Source: Tachypleus tridentatus (lineage: Eukaryota > Arthropoda > Merostomata > Xiphosura > Limulidae). Taken from it: DNA of 64,000 nt. The notes beneath the pieces were generated by a model. That model was not told the origin of the DNA, ran no database searches, and worked only from the letters and a program-made list of their open reading frames with translations. This document shows, in pieces, positions 1 through 10,879 of the stretch. The position numbers and the translations under genes were made by a program. Location of the stretch: positions 26,639,276-26,703,275 of the forward strand of contig NW_027467782.1 of the NCBI RefSeq assembly GCF_004210375.1, given 5' to 3'. Position 1 is the stretch's first letter; each line of letters opens with the position of its first letter.

Positions 1-309
1 AATATATCAATCCCAACAGTTATGACAAGTTGAGCAGAATGTGTATTTACTGGGATTCATTGAGTGTTTTCATTCTGCTTTGACTCCTTTTTATTTTGTA
101 TGCAAAATGGAAGAATCTTTAAATGTTATGTTCATATTTCAACAGCAATGTTTGTTACTTTAAAATTCTTATCGTAAGTTTACAAGAAATGGCTGAAGCT
201 CACAACTAAAATTCAAAGTATTCAAAATTATCATTCCTATTTTAAAATTTAATAATTAACTTCTTAAGGAAATACAATCATGTAGTTTTCTTTCTTGTAG
301 CACAACTCA
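1..309. other. AT-rich non-coding DNA, 3' flank of the minus-strand ORF end
   Basis: No supported coding frame or repeat is visible here. It lies downstream of the minus-strand stop codon at 310-312 and could hold that gene's 3' UTR. I could not fix a polyadenylation site. Confidence 0.3.
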
Positions 310-467
310 TCAGATTTTATTGACATGTTGATAGACTTCTACATGTGCACCATTAGTGGCTCTCAGCAGGTTTAACTGATGCTTAATTTCAGTCAATGTT
401 TGCTGCAACATCTCAATATCAGCAGCTCTGACATTTGTTATACTGGTCTTTAGCTCTGAGATGTTTG
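310..467 (-). CDS. Putative terminal coding exon, coiled-coil protein end
   Basis: Read on the minus strand, this is a 51-codon open frame plus a TGA stop at 310-312. It contains ISELKTSITNVRAADIEMLQ and ends in YQHVNKI. The heptad-like spacing of Leu/Ile with many Glu, Gln and Lys suggests a short coiled coil. A splice acceptor (tacag) sits just before base 467, giving a phase-1 exon. The same frame also stays open through the acceptor to about base 491, so an unspliced, degraded ORF is the alternative. I do not recognise the protein. Upstream exons of a minus-strand gene would lie at higher coordinates, where mobile elements have inserted, and I could not connect any. Confidence 0.35.
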
Positions 468-644
468 CTGTAGATGATACATGATGTCCTTAGCAAACCA
501 CCTTACATTTTTTGTTTGTAGCTATGTTGCACCACAGTTACTGACTTGGTCTATACAAGCTAACCAATGTATTTGTAATCCCAATGTTGAAGAACCTTGT
601 TTTTTTGGTTGTTGTTGAATATGCAGTTTTGAAAGAAAGTTGTA

Positions 645-1557
645 CGAGGGCTGTTAAAAAAATACGCAAACTGACGTCATAAAACAAAATGTACTTTATT
701 TAGAAGTTACAGGTCTGGAACCTCTTCAAAGTACTCTCCTCCCCAACGCACACACTTATCCCAATGGTGTTTCCACTTGTTGAAACAGTGCTGGTACGCT
801 TCTTTTGTAATGTCCTCCAGCTCCTTCGTCGCATTTGCCTTAATCTCGAGAATCGTCTCAAATCTTCTTCCTTTCAAGGGTCTTTTGAGTTTGGGGAACA
901 AGAAAAAATCGCAAGGAGCAAGGTCAGGTGAGTTTGGGGGGTGGGGGTGGGGAAGAACAGTGATCGAGTGTTTGTCCAAAAACTTACGAGTTCTGAGGCA
1001 CAAATTTCGCAGCAACGCGGTGCATCTTCCATTTTTTGGTCAAAGTCTCGTAACAAGATCCGACTGATATCCCACACTCTTCAGCAAGCTCCCCTGACAG
1101 TCAGACGTCGATTTTCTCGCACCAGGGTGTTGATTTTGTCGACGTGTGGGTCGTCAGTTGACGTGGAAGGACGTCGAGGACGCTCATCATCTTCAATGGA
1201 CTGTCGACCATCCTTAAAACGTTCATGCCACTTGAAACATGCCGTACACTTCATAGCAACATCACCGTAAGCCGTGTTAAGCACAGCAAAAGTTTTAGTC
1301 GCAGATTTTCCAAGTTTAACACAAAATTTCACAGCAAGTCGTTGCTCCTTCAGGTCATTCATTCTGAAATCCGCCAAACGAAAAAATCGCACTTCACTTA
1401 AAACCGCGTAGCTAATACACAAATGAAGATATCTGCAATCGGGAAATGGCGTCGTAATCAGCTGATCTGTGCGAACCTAGCGACACCAAACGGGTTCCCC
1501 TGGAACCAACTGGAGCCGCGCAATTCAAACAGTCCGCGTATTTTTTAACAGACCTCG
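645..1557 (-). mobile_element. Internally deleted mariner transposon
   Basis: Terminal inverted repeats face each other: 645 onward begins cgagggctgttaaaaaaata, and the reverse complement of the right end at 1557 begins cgaggtctgttaaaaaatac. The left flank has a TA at 643-644; the right flank is AA, so the TA duplication is decayed on one side. The element is about 0.9 kb against roughly 1.3 kb for a full mariner. Between the TIRs, minus-strand frames encode the two ends of a mariner transposase with the middle missing. Confidence 0.9.
707..1422 (-). pseudogene. Mariner transposase remnant lacking the catalytic core
   Basis: The N-terminal helix-turn-helix part (about 1081-1422) contains FKWHERFKDGRQSIEDDERP, a mariner hallmark. 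It continues, out of the annotated frame, through a conserved ECGIS segment to about base 1000. The C-terminal part (707-1015) contains HPPNSPDLAPCDFFLFPKLK, carrying the last aspartate of the DD34D triad. The join near base 985 goes straight from the end of the DNA-binding half to shortly before that motif, so the first two catalytic aspartates are deleted. The reading frame also shifts at a GC-rich run near 940. It cannot encode an active transposase and could only move if supplied in trans. Confidence 0.9.
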
Positions 1558-3110
1558 AATTTTTTTGAATTTTTTTTCAAAATTACCAGAAATTCAAAAC
1601 GGATTTCGATAAAACCGCCAAACTACAGACCACCTGATTCGACTTACAGAATCAATTACCGACAGCTTCAACAAAAAATAATGCACTGTAGCTTGCTTTC
1701 TCGACATTGAGAAAGCATTTGACACATGTGGCATAACGGCTTACGACATAGATTACTTGAAGTGGCATAACCCCAGGAAACTATTCGCTGGCTGTCCAAC
1801 TTCCTGGATAACAGAATGTGTAAAGTAAATGTAAATGGGGCCCACTCAGGGTCCTTTTCACCCGAAGCAGGAGTCCCGCAGGGAGGGGTTGTTAGCGCTG
1901 TATTATTTATCATGTACGTGAGTAATATGCCTCTGTCGGACCTAAATTTAGGTTATGCATCACAGTTCGCTGACGATGTAGCAGTCTGGAAAAGTGCCCC
2001 ACTCCGTCAATAGCAGCAACGAACCTACAACCAGTCCTAAATAACATCGAAGAATACTGCCAGAAATACAGAATCAAAATTAATATTCCAAAACCCAAGT
2101 CATAGTATTCAGCAGACTGAATAAGCTGAAAAAAGATCCACCAAAACTCTATATGAATGGATCACTTTTACTGACTGCTACTTCTGCTAAATTTCTAGGT
2201 CTAACCTATGACTCAAAATTAACGTGGCTACCACATATTAAAATGTACTGATACGAATCTGGAAAGAGCAAACTATGCAAGAAGTCTTTCAGGTAAAATC
2301 CAAGGAACATCACCAGACAACATACTTAAAATTTACAAAACGTACATTAGACCAACAATAGAATATGCATCACCTGCCTGGATTAACATAGCACCCACAC
2401 ATGTACAGAAACTTCAACGTATACAAAATTCTGTACTAACTTCGGCATATAAAGTACCACGCAGCACCTCAACCACATTCATGCACAAGTATGCAAACAT
2501 AGATACAATAGCTGAAAGACTCTTGCATAATTCTCTAAAATATTTCAATAAGAATTGGCATAAAATGACTTAATGTGTGATCTCGACAGATATCACGTAC
2601 ATGATGTAAATGGTCCTAAATACCTCTCCCCTTTTAACATATATTTAAGAAATGTAACACAAGCTGGCCACTATGCACTAGACACTTAGTCCTTGTTTCT
2701 TTTTATTATTATTATTATTATTTTCTTTTTAATCATTTTTTGAATTGTTATTCAAGAATTGAATAATAATAATTATTATTACTTTCTTTCTGTGTATGTG
2801 TGTGTTACTACAAATAGTAGTAGCATTCTCTCAATCGAGAAAAGGAGAAAAATACAAATATATATATATATGGAAAAAAATTAAATGAAGAAAAAAAAAA
2901 CTTCTTGTTCGTCCATGCATGGACTGAGCCCTGAAATGGACCTGAGTATGATGTTATACTTTTACTCTGGCCCAAAGCTTTAAAAATAACAAAAAACACC
3001 CTAAGACAGACGCTATAATCGTTCGGGAGGGAGGAAGAGGTCAAATGTACCTGACCCTCCTGAGTATTTAACAACATCAATACCCAAATACCCACACAGT
3101 CAAACTTGGA
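1558..3110 (+). mobile_element. 5'-truncated Jockey-like LINE (reverse transcriptase part and 3' region)
   Basis: It starts directly at the mariner right end. Translated pieces give an RT finger region (QTTDHLIRLTESITDSF), then FLDIEKAFDT, then the strand motif GVPQGGVVSAVLF and the catalytic FADDVAVW near 1970. Downstream come thumb-like KFLGLTYDSKLTW (about 2190) and TIEYASPAW (about 2360). Several frameshifts and stops show it is dead. A TTA-rich tract at 2703-2722 and non-coding sequence to about 3110 look like the 3' region. The same family recurs on the minus strand at 5.8-6.5 and 12.3-12.7 kb. Clade is judged only from motif style. Confidence 0.8.
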
Positions 3111-3899
3111 ACAGACCTCGAAGTTATAATCATTTTAATTTTTTTTAACAAGATATCATGATGACTCAAGGTCGACTGTGTTTTTCTTTTAATCCCAGGA
3201 CTCCATAAATTGAGCTGGTTTTAGCAACTCTTTATACTTTCAGTCTCATTATAAAATCTGCATGCCTATCTAAGTACCCCAACTTTGCAATGCCTTCGTA
3301 TATCACTGGATTGAAATGTTATTTTATTTAATAGAGCAATCTATATTATCCTAATTAAATGTCATTTTTGTGTCAGGATGAAAATGATAATAAAATCAAA
3401 GGATTTCGTTTTCAATGTTTACATATGTATTATAACTTCATCTTTATTTCAGTTCTTCATTAATGACATAGGAAAATCATGTTTTTTAACTATATTATAA
3501 CAGTAATGGTATATTATTAAAAATATTTGGAAGCTAATTTGAATAGAATAAAGGGAGAATTGATTATTTGTTAAATCATGATTTTTCCAAGTCTTTAATT
3601 TATGAAGTTACGTTTAAATGAACAGTTGTATATTTCTGCACAATAATCTTACTTGTTTTGTATGTACTACATATGTAAAATAGCCCCTTGTTAAATAAAT
3701 TTGGTACGAATTCACAGAACATATGCTTTTCTTGTTAATATTAAGTAGTTATAAACAATGCACCACAAATCCAGTGGAAGCAACTGTGATAATCTGAAAT
3801 TTAATTATAACACACAGACTCTGATCTGTGCAAAACTATTGATGCTGGATTTAGTTTTCTGAAGGACGTGTGTAGCTATTTTTCAAAATTAATTTACAG
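3111..3899. other. AT-rich non-coding stretch
   Basis: No repeat, RNA gene or coding frame could be supported here. A pyrimidine-rich acceptor-like sequence occurs near 3375 but no matching donor closes an open exon. Confidence 0.3.
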
Positions 3900-4089
3900 C
3901 GGGAAAAACATACGCACAAGAAATGATGAAAAGCTTTGAGAACATTACAAAGCTGCAGGAAACTTTCACAACACGTTTTGACTATTACAAAACAATCTGT
4001 GTGTTGCCTACCAAGCAGAAAATGGAAACGAGAATGCAGAGATGTCTGTGCTTCGTGTTATATTTGCTTGGTGGTTCTCTGTGCACAAG
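3900..4089 (+). CDS. Candidate internal coding exon, unknown protein
   Basis: A 190-nt open block lies between a good acceptor (aatttacag before 3900) and a donor (cacaag|gtaaaa at 4090). The frame with two leading bases is open throughout and includes MMKSFENITKLQE and METRMQRCLCFVLYLLGG. It ends two bases into a codon, which matches the next candidate exon at 4305. I recognise no domain; the CFVLYLLGG stretch is short and hydrophobic. The support is splice-site quality and phase only, so chance is a real alternative. Confidence 0.3.
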
Positions 4090-4304
4090 GTAAAATAAAA
4101 TGCAATGCAATTATTCCATGAAACAGTAAATGAGTTCCTTAAACAGAAACTCTACAAGAAGTGATGCTTTAAGCTTAGTTTGTGATGTGACTCAATGTGT
4201 TACAATTTAGAATGTTTATAAATATAATATAGTGAAATGTAAATTACAGGAATGTTAGATATATAGCATTTGCATACTTCAACATTCTTGTCCCCTTATT
4301 TTAG

Positions 4305-4464
4305 GCTTGTTTTCAAGACAACTTTAATTTACATTTATCCCCAATTAACATGTTACAATGCAGCCCATGAAACAAGACTCGCATATGATATTCTCATGAA
4401 ACTAAAAATAATTGTCATAGAAAATAAAACCCTTGTTCAACTTAAATACAATAAAAGACGTTAA
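4305..4464 (+). CDS. Candidate terminal coding exon, phase-compatible with 3900-4089
   Basis: It follows a strong acceptor (ccccttattttag) after a 215-bp gap bounded by gt...ag. Completing the split codon (AG plus G, Arg) continues an open frame of 53 codons, containing CYNAAHETRLAYDILMKLK, to a TAA at 4462-4464. Together the two exons would encode the last 115 or so residues of an unrecognised protein. No conserved motif is visible. Confidence 0.3.
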
Positions 4465-4794
4465 AACTTGCAATAAGTAACATATAAGGAAAACAAATGT
4501 TTACAATGCTATAAAAGTGGAAATTCCTTCTAATACAAGAAGTTTAGATTAAATGTAACATGTTGAAATCGCAATAGAAGCAACAAATTTGAAAAGAAAC
4601 GTGAAAATGACTGTAAACATCAATGTATGAAATAACATTGCAATGTTGATTGTGCGTTTACCAAGAGTGAAATAGAAGCAATCAACAAATTAAAACTTAA
4701 AGCTAAACAGTTAATATTACAGCAATATATATTGTATAACAGAATTAAACTCAATGATTGAACTTCGACAACAATATTAATATTGTAAATACAT
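4465..4794. other. AT-rich non-coding stretch
   Basis: Nothing coding or repetitive stands out before the SINE target duplication at 4795. Confidence 0.3.
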
Positions 4795-4806
4795 AAAACA
4801 TTTAAC

Positions 4807-5067
4807 GAGTAGCGCGTAAGGCGTGCGACTCGTAATCCGAGGTCGCGGGTTCGCGCCCGCGTCGCGCTAAACATGCTCCCCCTCCCAGCCGTGGGGTGTA
4901 TAATGTGACGGTCAATCCCACTATTCGTTGGTAGAAGAGTAGCCCAAGAGTTGGCGGTGGGTGGTGATGACTAGCTGCCTTCCCTCTAGTCTTACACTGC
5001 TAAATTAGGGACGGCTAGCACAGATAGCCCTCGAGTAGCTTTGTGCGAAATTCCAAAACAAACAAAC
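4807..5067 (+). repeat. tRNA-derived SINE (family 1), full copy with target duplication
   Basis: The head has tRNA-like internal promoter boxes (a B-box-like gcgggttcgcgcc near 4846). The body runs through gtagcccaagagttggcggt and ttagggacggctagcacaga to a tail ending caaacaaacaaa. It is bounded by a perfect 12-bp direct repeat, aaaacatttaac, at 4795-4806 and 5068-5079, a target-site duplication from LINE-type insertion. Its tail resembles the 3' end of the I-type LINE at 12.25 kb. Confidence 0.9.
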
Positions 5068-5079
5068 AAAACATTTAAC

Positions 5080-5779
5080 AAAAAAAGGAACTTATTTTAA
5101 AATACAAGAATTTAACCATGTGTATTATGTACATATGCATAGATATTGAAAAAAAAGGCAGTGAAAAATAATAATTTTAAAAGTAGAATAGCTTATTTAT
5201 ATTTACACGGGAAAACAACGAACGTTAACTCATAAACGATTAAAGACTTATAAACTTGCAAGGCGCGTTAAAAAAGCTGAACAACAGTATGTGTGTGTGT
5301 GTGCGTGTGTACATATAAGTAAATCCATGGAAAAATAAAGGAAATCAAACATAAAAAGCATACATATACATAAAGTGCTTAAATTAAGTGTTGGTTGGAA
5401 GGAAGCAGGATGTGAGTGAAGCACTTGAATTTGAAAAAAAAAAACGTAAACCATTCGTGTGTAATTTTAGATTACATGTGACTGAAATAGTCATTCTGAA
5501 TTTTTATAGTTTATTAACTAAATGTGTAATAATCACACAATCTCACATTTTCTTATTGTAGAAGCAGAACAAAAAGTGTATTATAGCTGTGATTGTTTCA
5601 CAATTTTGGTGTGGAATGTTTAAAAACGAGTGGTGTTTAATTAGGAGATTTTGCAGGCTACACAAAGGAAATTTGAAAATTTTTAGATTATAAAATGTAT
5701 TTTTAACTTTAATACTTTGGTCTACTTTCATAATTTTATGGTCATGATCAAGTTCACAGTGTAGATCGTTTTTTTTTTG
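5080..5779. other. AT-rich non-coding stretch
   Basis: It holds a short (TG)n run near 5288-5310 and otherwise no supported gene. The lower boundary of the antisense LINE beginning near 5.8 kb is not sharp and part of its 3' region may lie here. Confidence 0.3.
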
Positions 5780-6425
5780 TCAATTTTTAAAAGTAATTTA
5801 GAGAACTATGGAAGAGTTTGTTGGCTGTGGTTTGTATATTTGTACATAAATTTTCACAATGTACCACAAGAGACTTTGTGTGCTGCAGTAATTATTAAGT
5901 TTTGTGTTGATTGTATTTTATTTATGTGTTTCAGTCCTATGCTTAACCATACTGGAAATGCATATTCGATAGTATATATGTTTTGTAGATTTTTATTGTG
6001 TTGTCTGGTGAGGTTCCTTGGTTTTTGCAGATTAGACTATTTGCATAACTTGTGCGTCTCTAGTTTTTTTTTAAATATGTTATTTGCATGTTTCATCCAC
6101 GTTAATTTCGTATTGAAGGTTAAATCTAACAGGTTTGTTGTGGTCTGGAGAAGTGTTTCGCTCGTGTGTAATTTGGAAGGATCTCTTTTATGTTTTGTTT
6201 GTGAATGTAACTAATTGATTTTGGTAAGTTTGGTTTAACACAATATTTCTGACAGTGTTCTTCTATATTATCTAACAACAGTTGTAGATTTGTCGCTGTT
6301 ACGGATGGGGTGGGAGCACTTTTTCAGACCACAATATCGTCCGCGAATTGTGATGCATACTCCAAGTTTGGGTGTTTTAAGGGCATATTTAAGGAAATAT
6401 ATGTTAAAACGGCATCGTTAGGTTC
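5780..6425 (-). mobile_element. Antisense Jockey-like LINE, 3' half of RT
   Basis: On the minus strand, YASQFADDIVVW lies near 6330-6370, preceded by NMPLKHPNLE. Further along come TIEYAFPVWLSIGLKHINKI and HKVSCGTL (about 5850-5980). These align by eye to the same points of the plus-strand copy at 1.56-2.6 kb (YASQFADDVAVW, TIEYASPAWINIAP, YKVPRST), so they are one family. The 5' continuation of this copy is found at 12.3-12.7 kb, the other side of the I-type LINE. Confidence 0.8.
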
Positions 6426-6520
6426 ACAAAGAATGACTAAAGGTCGAAACGTTGTTCGCTCCTCTGCGTAAAATATATTCTCAACCCAAACGAGCCGTTT
6501 TTTACATATATAAGGTTCCC
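6405..6520 (+). repeat. Penelope-type terminal repeat copy 1, loop segment inverted
   Basis: It carries ggtcgaaacgttgttcgctc followed by ctcaacccaaacgagccgtt and catatata. The same block occurs at 45.84-45.95 kb and 57.77-57.87 kb. Here the preceding segment atcgttaggttcacaaagaa is the reverse complement of the loop seen at 45.8 kb (ttctttgtgaacctgacgat), so the loop is flipped relative to the arm. Confidence 0.7.
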
Positions 6521-7074
6521 CTGACATTCATTTTCCAACTTCTCTTTCCAGGACTCCTCGGTGAGGATTCCTGTACGTGGTGAGGGACCTCCCAGGGAAG
6601 GTTCTGTTCTGTCTGGATACCTTCTCTGGGACCTAAACATCCACTCACGTGTTTCCTGCGTGGCGAACCGTGAAAGGGAGAAGAGGATCCTGGTGGTTGA
6701 GAGGTCCAACCCTAACATACTACTTTGGCCTGTAGACGGCCGGCCTTTGGGTGGCCCTCCTTGGGTCAATCGGCTGGTCCACTTGGGCTAGAGTCAACCA
6801 AGTACCAGTGTTGGAAGTTCTCAACGGGTGTTGTGGACATTGTGCCTGATGCTGGTGTTTGGGTATAGTGCTCCACATTGTAGTGCGTCTCCTCTGGGGC
6901 TCTATGGTGTGTGGGGTCAGTGGGTACCAAAATTTTTCTTTTTCTTCTGGATCCTCTTTCAAAAAATTTATATAAAATAGCGACCACGTCATGACGACTC
7001 TGAGCAGAACTCTTCAACATCTGTAACACACGTACCTCATTTTCTGATATTACATTCTCTTACAGAAAAACCTT

Positions 7075-7848
7075 TAGGGCAATTGTCCCCCTTTTTATTC
7101 AGAAGGGACTAAAGGGTCTTGCTGGCTCTCCAAAGTCAGTAAAGAAGTTTCGATCTGGAGATATATTAGTTGAAACATCCACAACCCACCACAGTAAACT
7201 CCTCTTGAATTCAACAGCAATTGGGGATATACCTATTGAGGTTACCCCTCATGCTACCTTGAATTCATCACGAGGAGTTATTGTTGAGAGGGATTTGAAG
7301 AACATACCCGAGTCAGATATTCTCACTGGTCTCTCCACTCAAGGAGTTTCTGCAGTGAGGCGCATTTCCACTCGCAAAGATGGAGTTACACTGCCAACAA
7401 ATACCTTTGCTTTGACATTTACATCATCACGTGCACCTGCCACCATCAAGGCAGGTTATCTAATTTTCAGAGTACGGCCATACATTCCAAACCCTCTCCG
7501 ATGTTTCCAGTGTTAGAGGTTCGGCCACTGAAAGACATCATATCGTGGTTCCCTGACATGTGCTCGTTGTGGTGGCAAGGACCACGATGCCTATAAAGGT
7601 GACATGGACCCACATTGCGTCAACTGCAATGGTTCTCACCCTTCCTATTGTCGTTCTTGCCCAAAATGGTTGGAGGAAAAGAGGTGCAGCGTTTGAAAAC
7701 GACTCATAACATTAGTTATCCTGAGGCTCGGAAATTGCTGCCCGCCACTCCATCTCGGACATATGCTGCTGCACTTCGTTCCACAACTACAGTGGGAGTG
7801 CAGACAGATATCTCTGTGCCTCCAAGAGAATCGTTTTCAGAAAAATGA
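7075..7848 (+). pseudogene. LINE ORF1 (gag-like, CCHC zinc knuckles), broken
   Basis: The first part is open from about 7075 to 7516 and includes VSAVRRISTRKDG and FALTFTSSRAPATIKAGYL, the RNA-binding-like region of I-type ORF1 proteins. It ends at LRCFQC, the first half of a CCHC knuckle. A stop and a frameshift follow, then TCARCGGKDHDAY, CVNCNGSHPSYCRSC (second and third knuckles) and KEVQRLKTTHNISYPEARKL. In such LINEs this protein binds the element RNA and chaperones reverse transcription. At least three lesions separate the parts. Confidence 0.8.
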
Positions 7849-8047
7849 AAAGCCTTTTGACCTGCATGGTTAAAAGGTTGATGAATCGACTTTCACACCC
7901 ATCTCTGTTTCTCCCATACATTACAACAAACTTCAAGATACATATCCTTCAGTTTCAAATACAGGCATTTCTTCTGATACATCTTTTCTCCCACCCCAAG
8001 AGGCAAAACAATCATTCGTTCGCCCAATTCACCTGCACGTAAATAAA

Positions 8048-8700
8048 ATGGCCACCTTGATACAATGGAATTGTCGAGGTTTTCGTTCTAATCTGGATGA
8101 TATCAAAACACTGATTGCTTCCTACAATCCTGTATGTCTCTCTTTACAAGAAACATTTCTAAAACCTGCTGATACAGTCACCATTCGGCAGTTTTCTCTG
8201 TACAGAAATGACAGGCTGTGTGATGGACGAGTACATGGAGAGGTGGCATTATTGGTTGACTAGCATGTGTCCACCCTGTCTTTGTCACTCAACACACCCT
8301 TGGAGGCCGTAGCCATCCGTGTTTCCTTGGGCCATACCATCACTGTTTGTTCTCTCTACCTGTCCCCTGGAGAGACATATGATCAATCATACCTTGTTGC
8401 TCTCGTTGAACAGTTACCGTCTTCATTTCTAATCCTGGGGACTTTAATAAACATCATCCCTCTGGGAAAGTGCTGTTATTGATGGGAGGGTCGCTCTGTA
8501 GAGCGTATGCTCTCTGATCACAATCTTTCTCTTTTCAATACTGGTTCTTCCACTTAATTTCATGCACCTAGTCAGTTATTTACCGCTATTGATCTCTCAA
8601 TTTGCTCCCCTTCATTATTCTCCCATTTTTTATGGAGGGTTGACAATAATCCACTAGGCAGTAATCATTTCCCTATACTTTGAGAGAGACTGGCCGAGGC
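8048..8700 (+). pseudogene. LINE ORF2 endonuclease domain (APE-like), broken
   Basis: The open start reads MATLIQWNCRGFRSNLDDIK, followed by SLQETFLKP. The WNCRG and LQET residues are the first metal-binding motifs of apurinic-type LINE endonucleases, which nick the target DNA. An in-frame stop at about 8261 interrupts it. The frame resumes with VCSLYLSPGETYD and LPSSFLILG. Later parts (SDHNLS near 8516) are also recognisable but shifted. Confidence 0.8.
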
Positions 8701-8812
8701 CGATGCCACCCTACCCACGTGCCCCGGTGGAAGCTGGATCAGGCAGACTGGTCCACTTTCACTGCTCTCGCAGAACTTGATCATGCCATCGTGAATCAGC
8801 CATAAATAGACT

Positions 8813-10400
8813 GTGGCAGCAGTAACTGGCTGTATTATACAAGCAGCTGCTCAGTGTATTCATAAAACCTCGACACGTTTTCCACAATATCCTCGTCCGT
8901 GGTGGAATCCTGCTTGCCACAAAGCACGGAAGGCTCATAAACGAGCCTGGGGTACTTTTCATAGATATTCCACACTTTCGAACCGCATCGCTTTTCAACA
9001 GGCCCGTGCACATGCTAGGTGGGTAAGACGTCAAAGCCAGAAGGAATCTTGGATTAAGTTCACAACTAGCATATCTTTTACCACCAGTTCCAAGGTCATA
9101 TGGGACAGGATTCGAAAGGTCAGTGGGCACTACAATTCTGTCCCCCTCTCGATTTCACTTTCTGAAGGTCAGGAGGTGGCTGATGTCCGGAGCATTGCTC
9201 TAGGTGAAATCTTTTGCCGGGTATCTAGCACTAGCACTTCTGCTTGTTCCTCCACCTTCTTGGCCATCAAGACTCGGGCAGAGCGTTCACTTCTTTCCTT
9301 TCGAACTGACTGTCTTTTTGACTATAATTGTCCCTTTACACTGATGGAACTGAAAATGGCCCTTCATCAGTCTGGCAGTACATCTGTTGGACCTGATGAT
9401 GTACACTATGACATGCTGCACCATCTATCTCCTGCTTCTCTTGATGTCCTTCCAATTGTCTTTAACCAGATCTGGTAGGAGAATGTTTCTCCTGATGCCT
9501 GGCGCCAGGCTATTATTTTACCTTTTCTAAGCCAGGGATAGATCCCAAGATACCTTCAAACTACCGTCCAATTGCTTTGACGAGCTGTCTCTGTAAGACC
9601 TTAGAAAGGATAGTTAATGCTCGTCTTGTTTGGTTTCTCGAATCAAACAACCTTCTCTCGCCCACCCAGTGTGGGTTCCGACGACAGCACTCCACCACAG
9701 ACCACCTAATTCGTGTTGAAACATCAATCAGAGAAGCCTTTCTCAAACGCCAACATATTGTATCAATATTCTGTGACATTGAGAAGGCTTATGGCACAAT
9801 ATGGAGGTATGGCGTTTTGCGAGACCTCCATACATATGGGTTACGTGGCTATTTACCCATGTTTATTAAAAAAATTTTAGTGGACAGAAGATTCCAAGTT
9901 GTGTGGGTTCGACACTCTCCCGTTTTTTTGTACAGGAACTTGGAGTCCCTCAGGGCTGTGTTTTGAGTGCCATAATTTTCAGTATAAAGATAAATGCCAT
10001 CACTGAACAATTTCCTCTCACTATTGCGAATGGGTTGTATGTTGACGACTTTCACATCTCATGTCAGTCGTCGAACATGAGATATATTGAGCGGCAACTA
10101 CAAACTGCCCTCAATAGTGTACTGAAGTGGACTATGGCGAATGGTTTTAATTCTCTCTCTCTAAAACCGTTTGCATGCACTTTTGCCGCCAACGGGGAAT
10201 TCACCCTGATCCTGAACTTCATATCGGTGAAGTTTCGCTGCCAGTGGTCCCTGAGACCAAATTCTTGGGGCTTATCTTTGACTGTAAGCTAACCTTTATG
10301 CCACACTTAAAGCAGCTGCGGGTCAAATGCACAAGAGCATTGAACATCCTCCGTGTCCTCTCTACTACCAGTTGGGGAGCAGATTGATGTTCTATGTTAA
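8813..10400 (+). pseudogene. LINE ORF2 reverse transcriptase domain, broken
   Basis: 8813-9478 encodes the linker to RT (PWWNPACHKARKAHKRAW) and the first finger motif (SGSTSVGPDDVHYDML). After lesions near 9478-9545, 9577-9966 continues with NYRPIALTSCLCKTLERIVN, GFRRQHSTTDHLI and FCDIEKAYGTIW. 9903-10292 holds GVPQGCVLSAIIF and the catalytic box as YVDDFHIS. A thumb-like KFLGLIFDCKLTF follows near 10258. Frameshifts near 9930 and 10240 make it non-functional. Confidence 0.88.
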
Positions 10401-10879
10401 AGGTATATCGTGTTTTATTCGATCAAAACTCGACTATGGATCAATGGTCTATGGCTCTGCCAGACCCTCGGCCTTAAAGATGCTGGTCCCCATTCATCAC
10501 CAAGGACTTCGACTCTGCACTGAGGCTTTCTGCACCTCTCCAGTTCAAAGCTTATACGTTGAATCTCATGAACCTTCTCTGCATCTTCGCCGTTTGCAAC
10601 TATCTTTACTATATTATTCAAAACTTCGTTCCTTACCAAAGCATCCCACCTGCGGATGTGTTTTCCTTTCTCAGTGGGCCGTACTTTTTCAGAACAGACG
10701 ATCTGCCATTGCTCCGTTTGACCTTCGCATCCAGGCGCAATTAGATGAATTGGGTCTGTCCTTCAATAACATTGCAGATTTCACGGGTCAGCCCATCCCA
10801 CCATGGCTTATTGGTGACCTTTCTTTCAGTCATCTGAAAAAAGCAGATACTCCAGATTGGAAGTACCATCTTTTATTTT

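Noticed and set aside
777..1270. Plus-strand ORFs across the mariner
   Set aside because: They are antisense to the transposase remnant, which has the conserved motifs.
2808..3095. Minus-strand 95-residue ORF
   Set aside because: It lies in the 3' non-coding part of a plus-strand LINE and shows no domain; TA and A runs inflate it.
5777..6214. Plus-strand 145-residue Cys/Phe-rich ORF
   Set aside because: It is the antisense shadow of the Jockey-like RT on the minus strand, which carries recognisable motifs.
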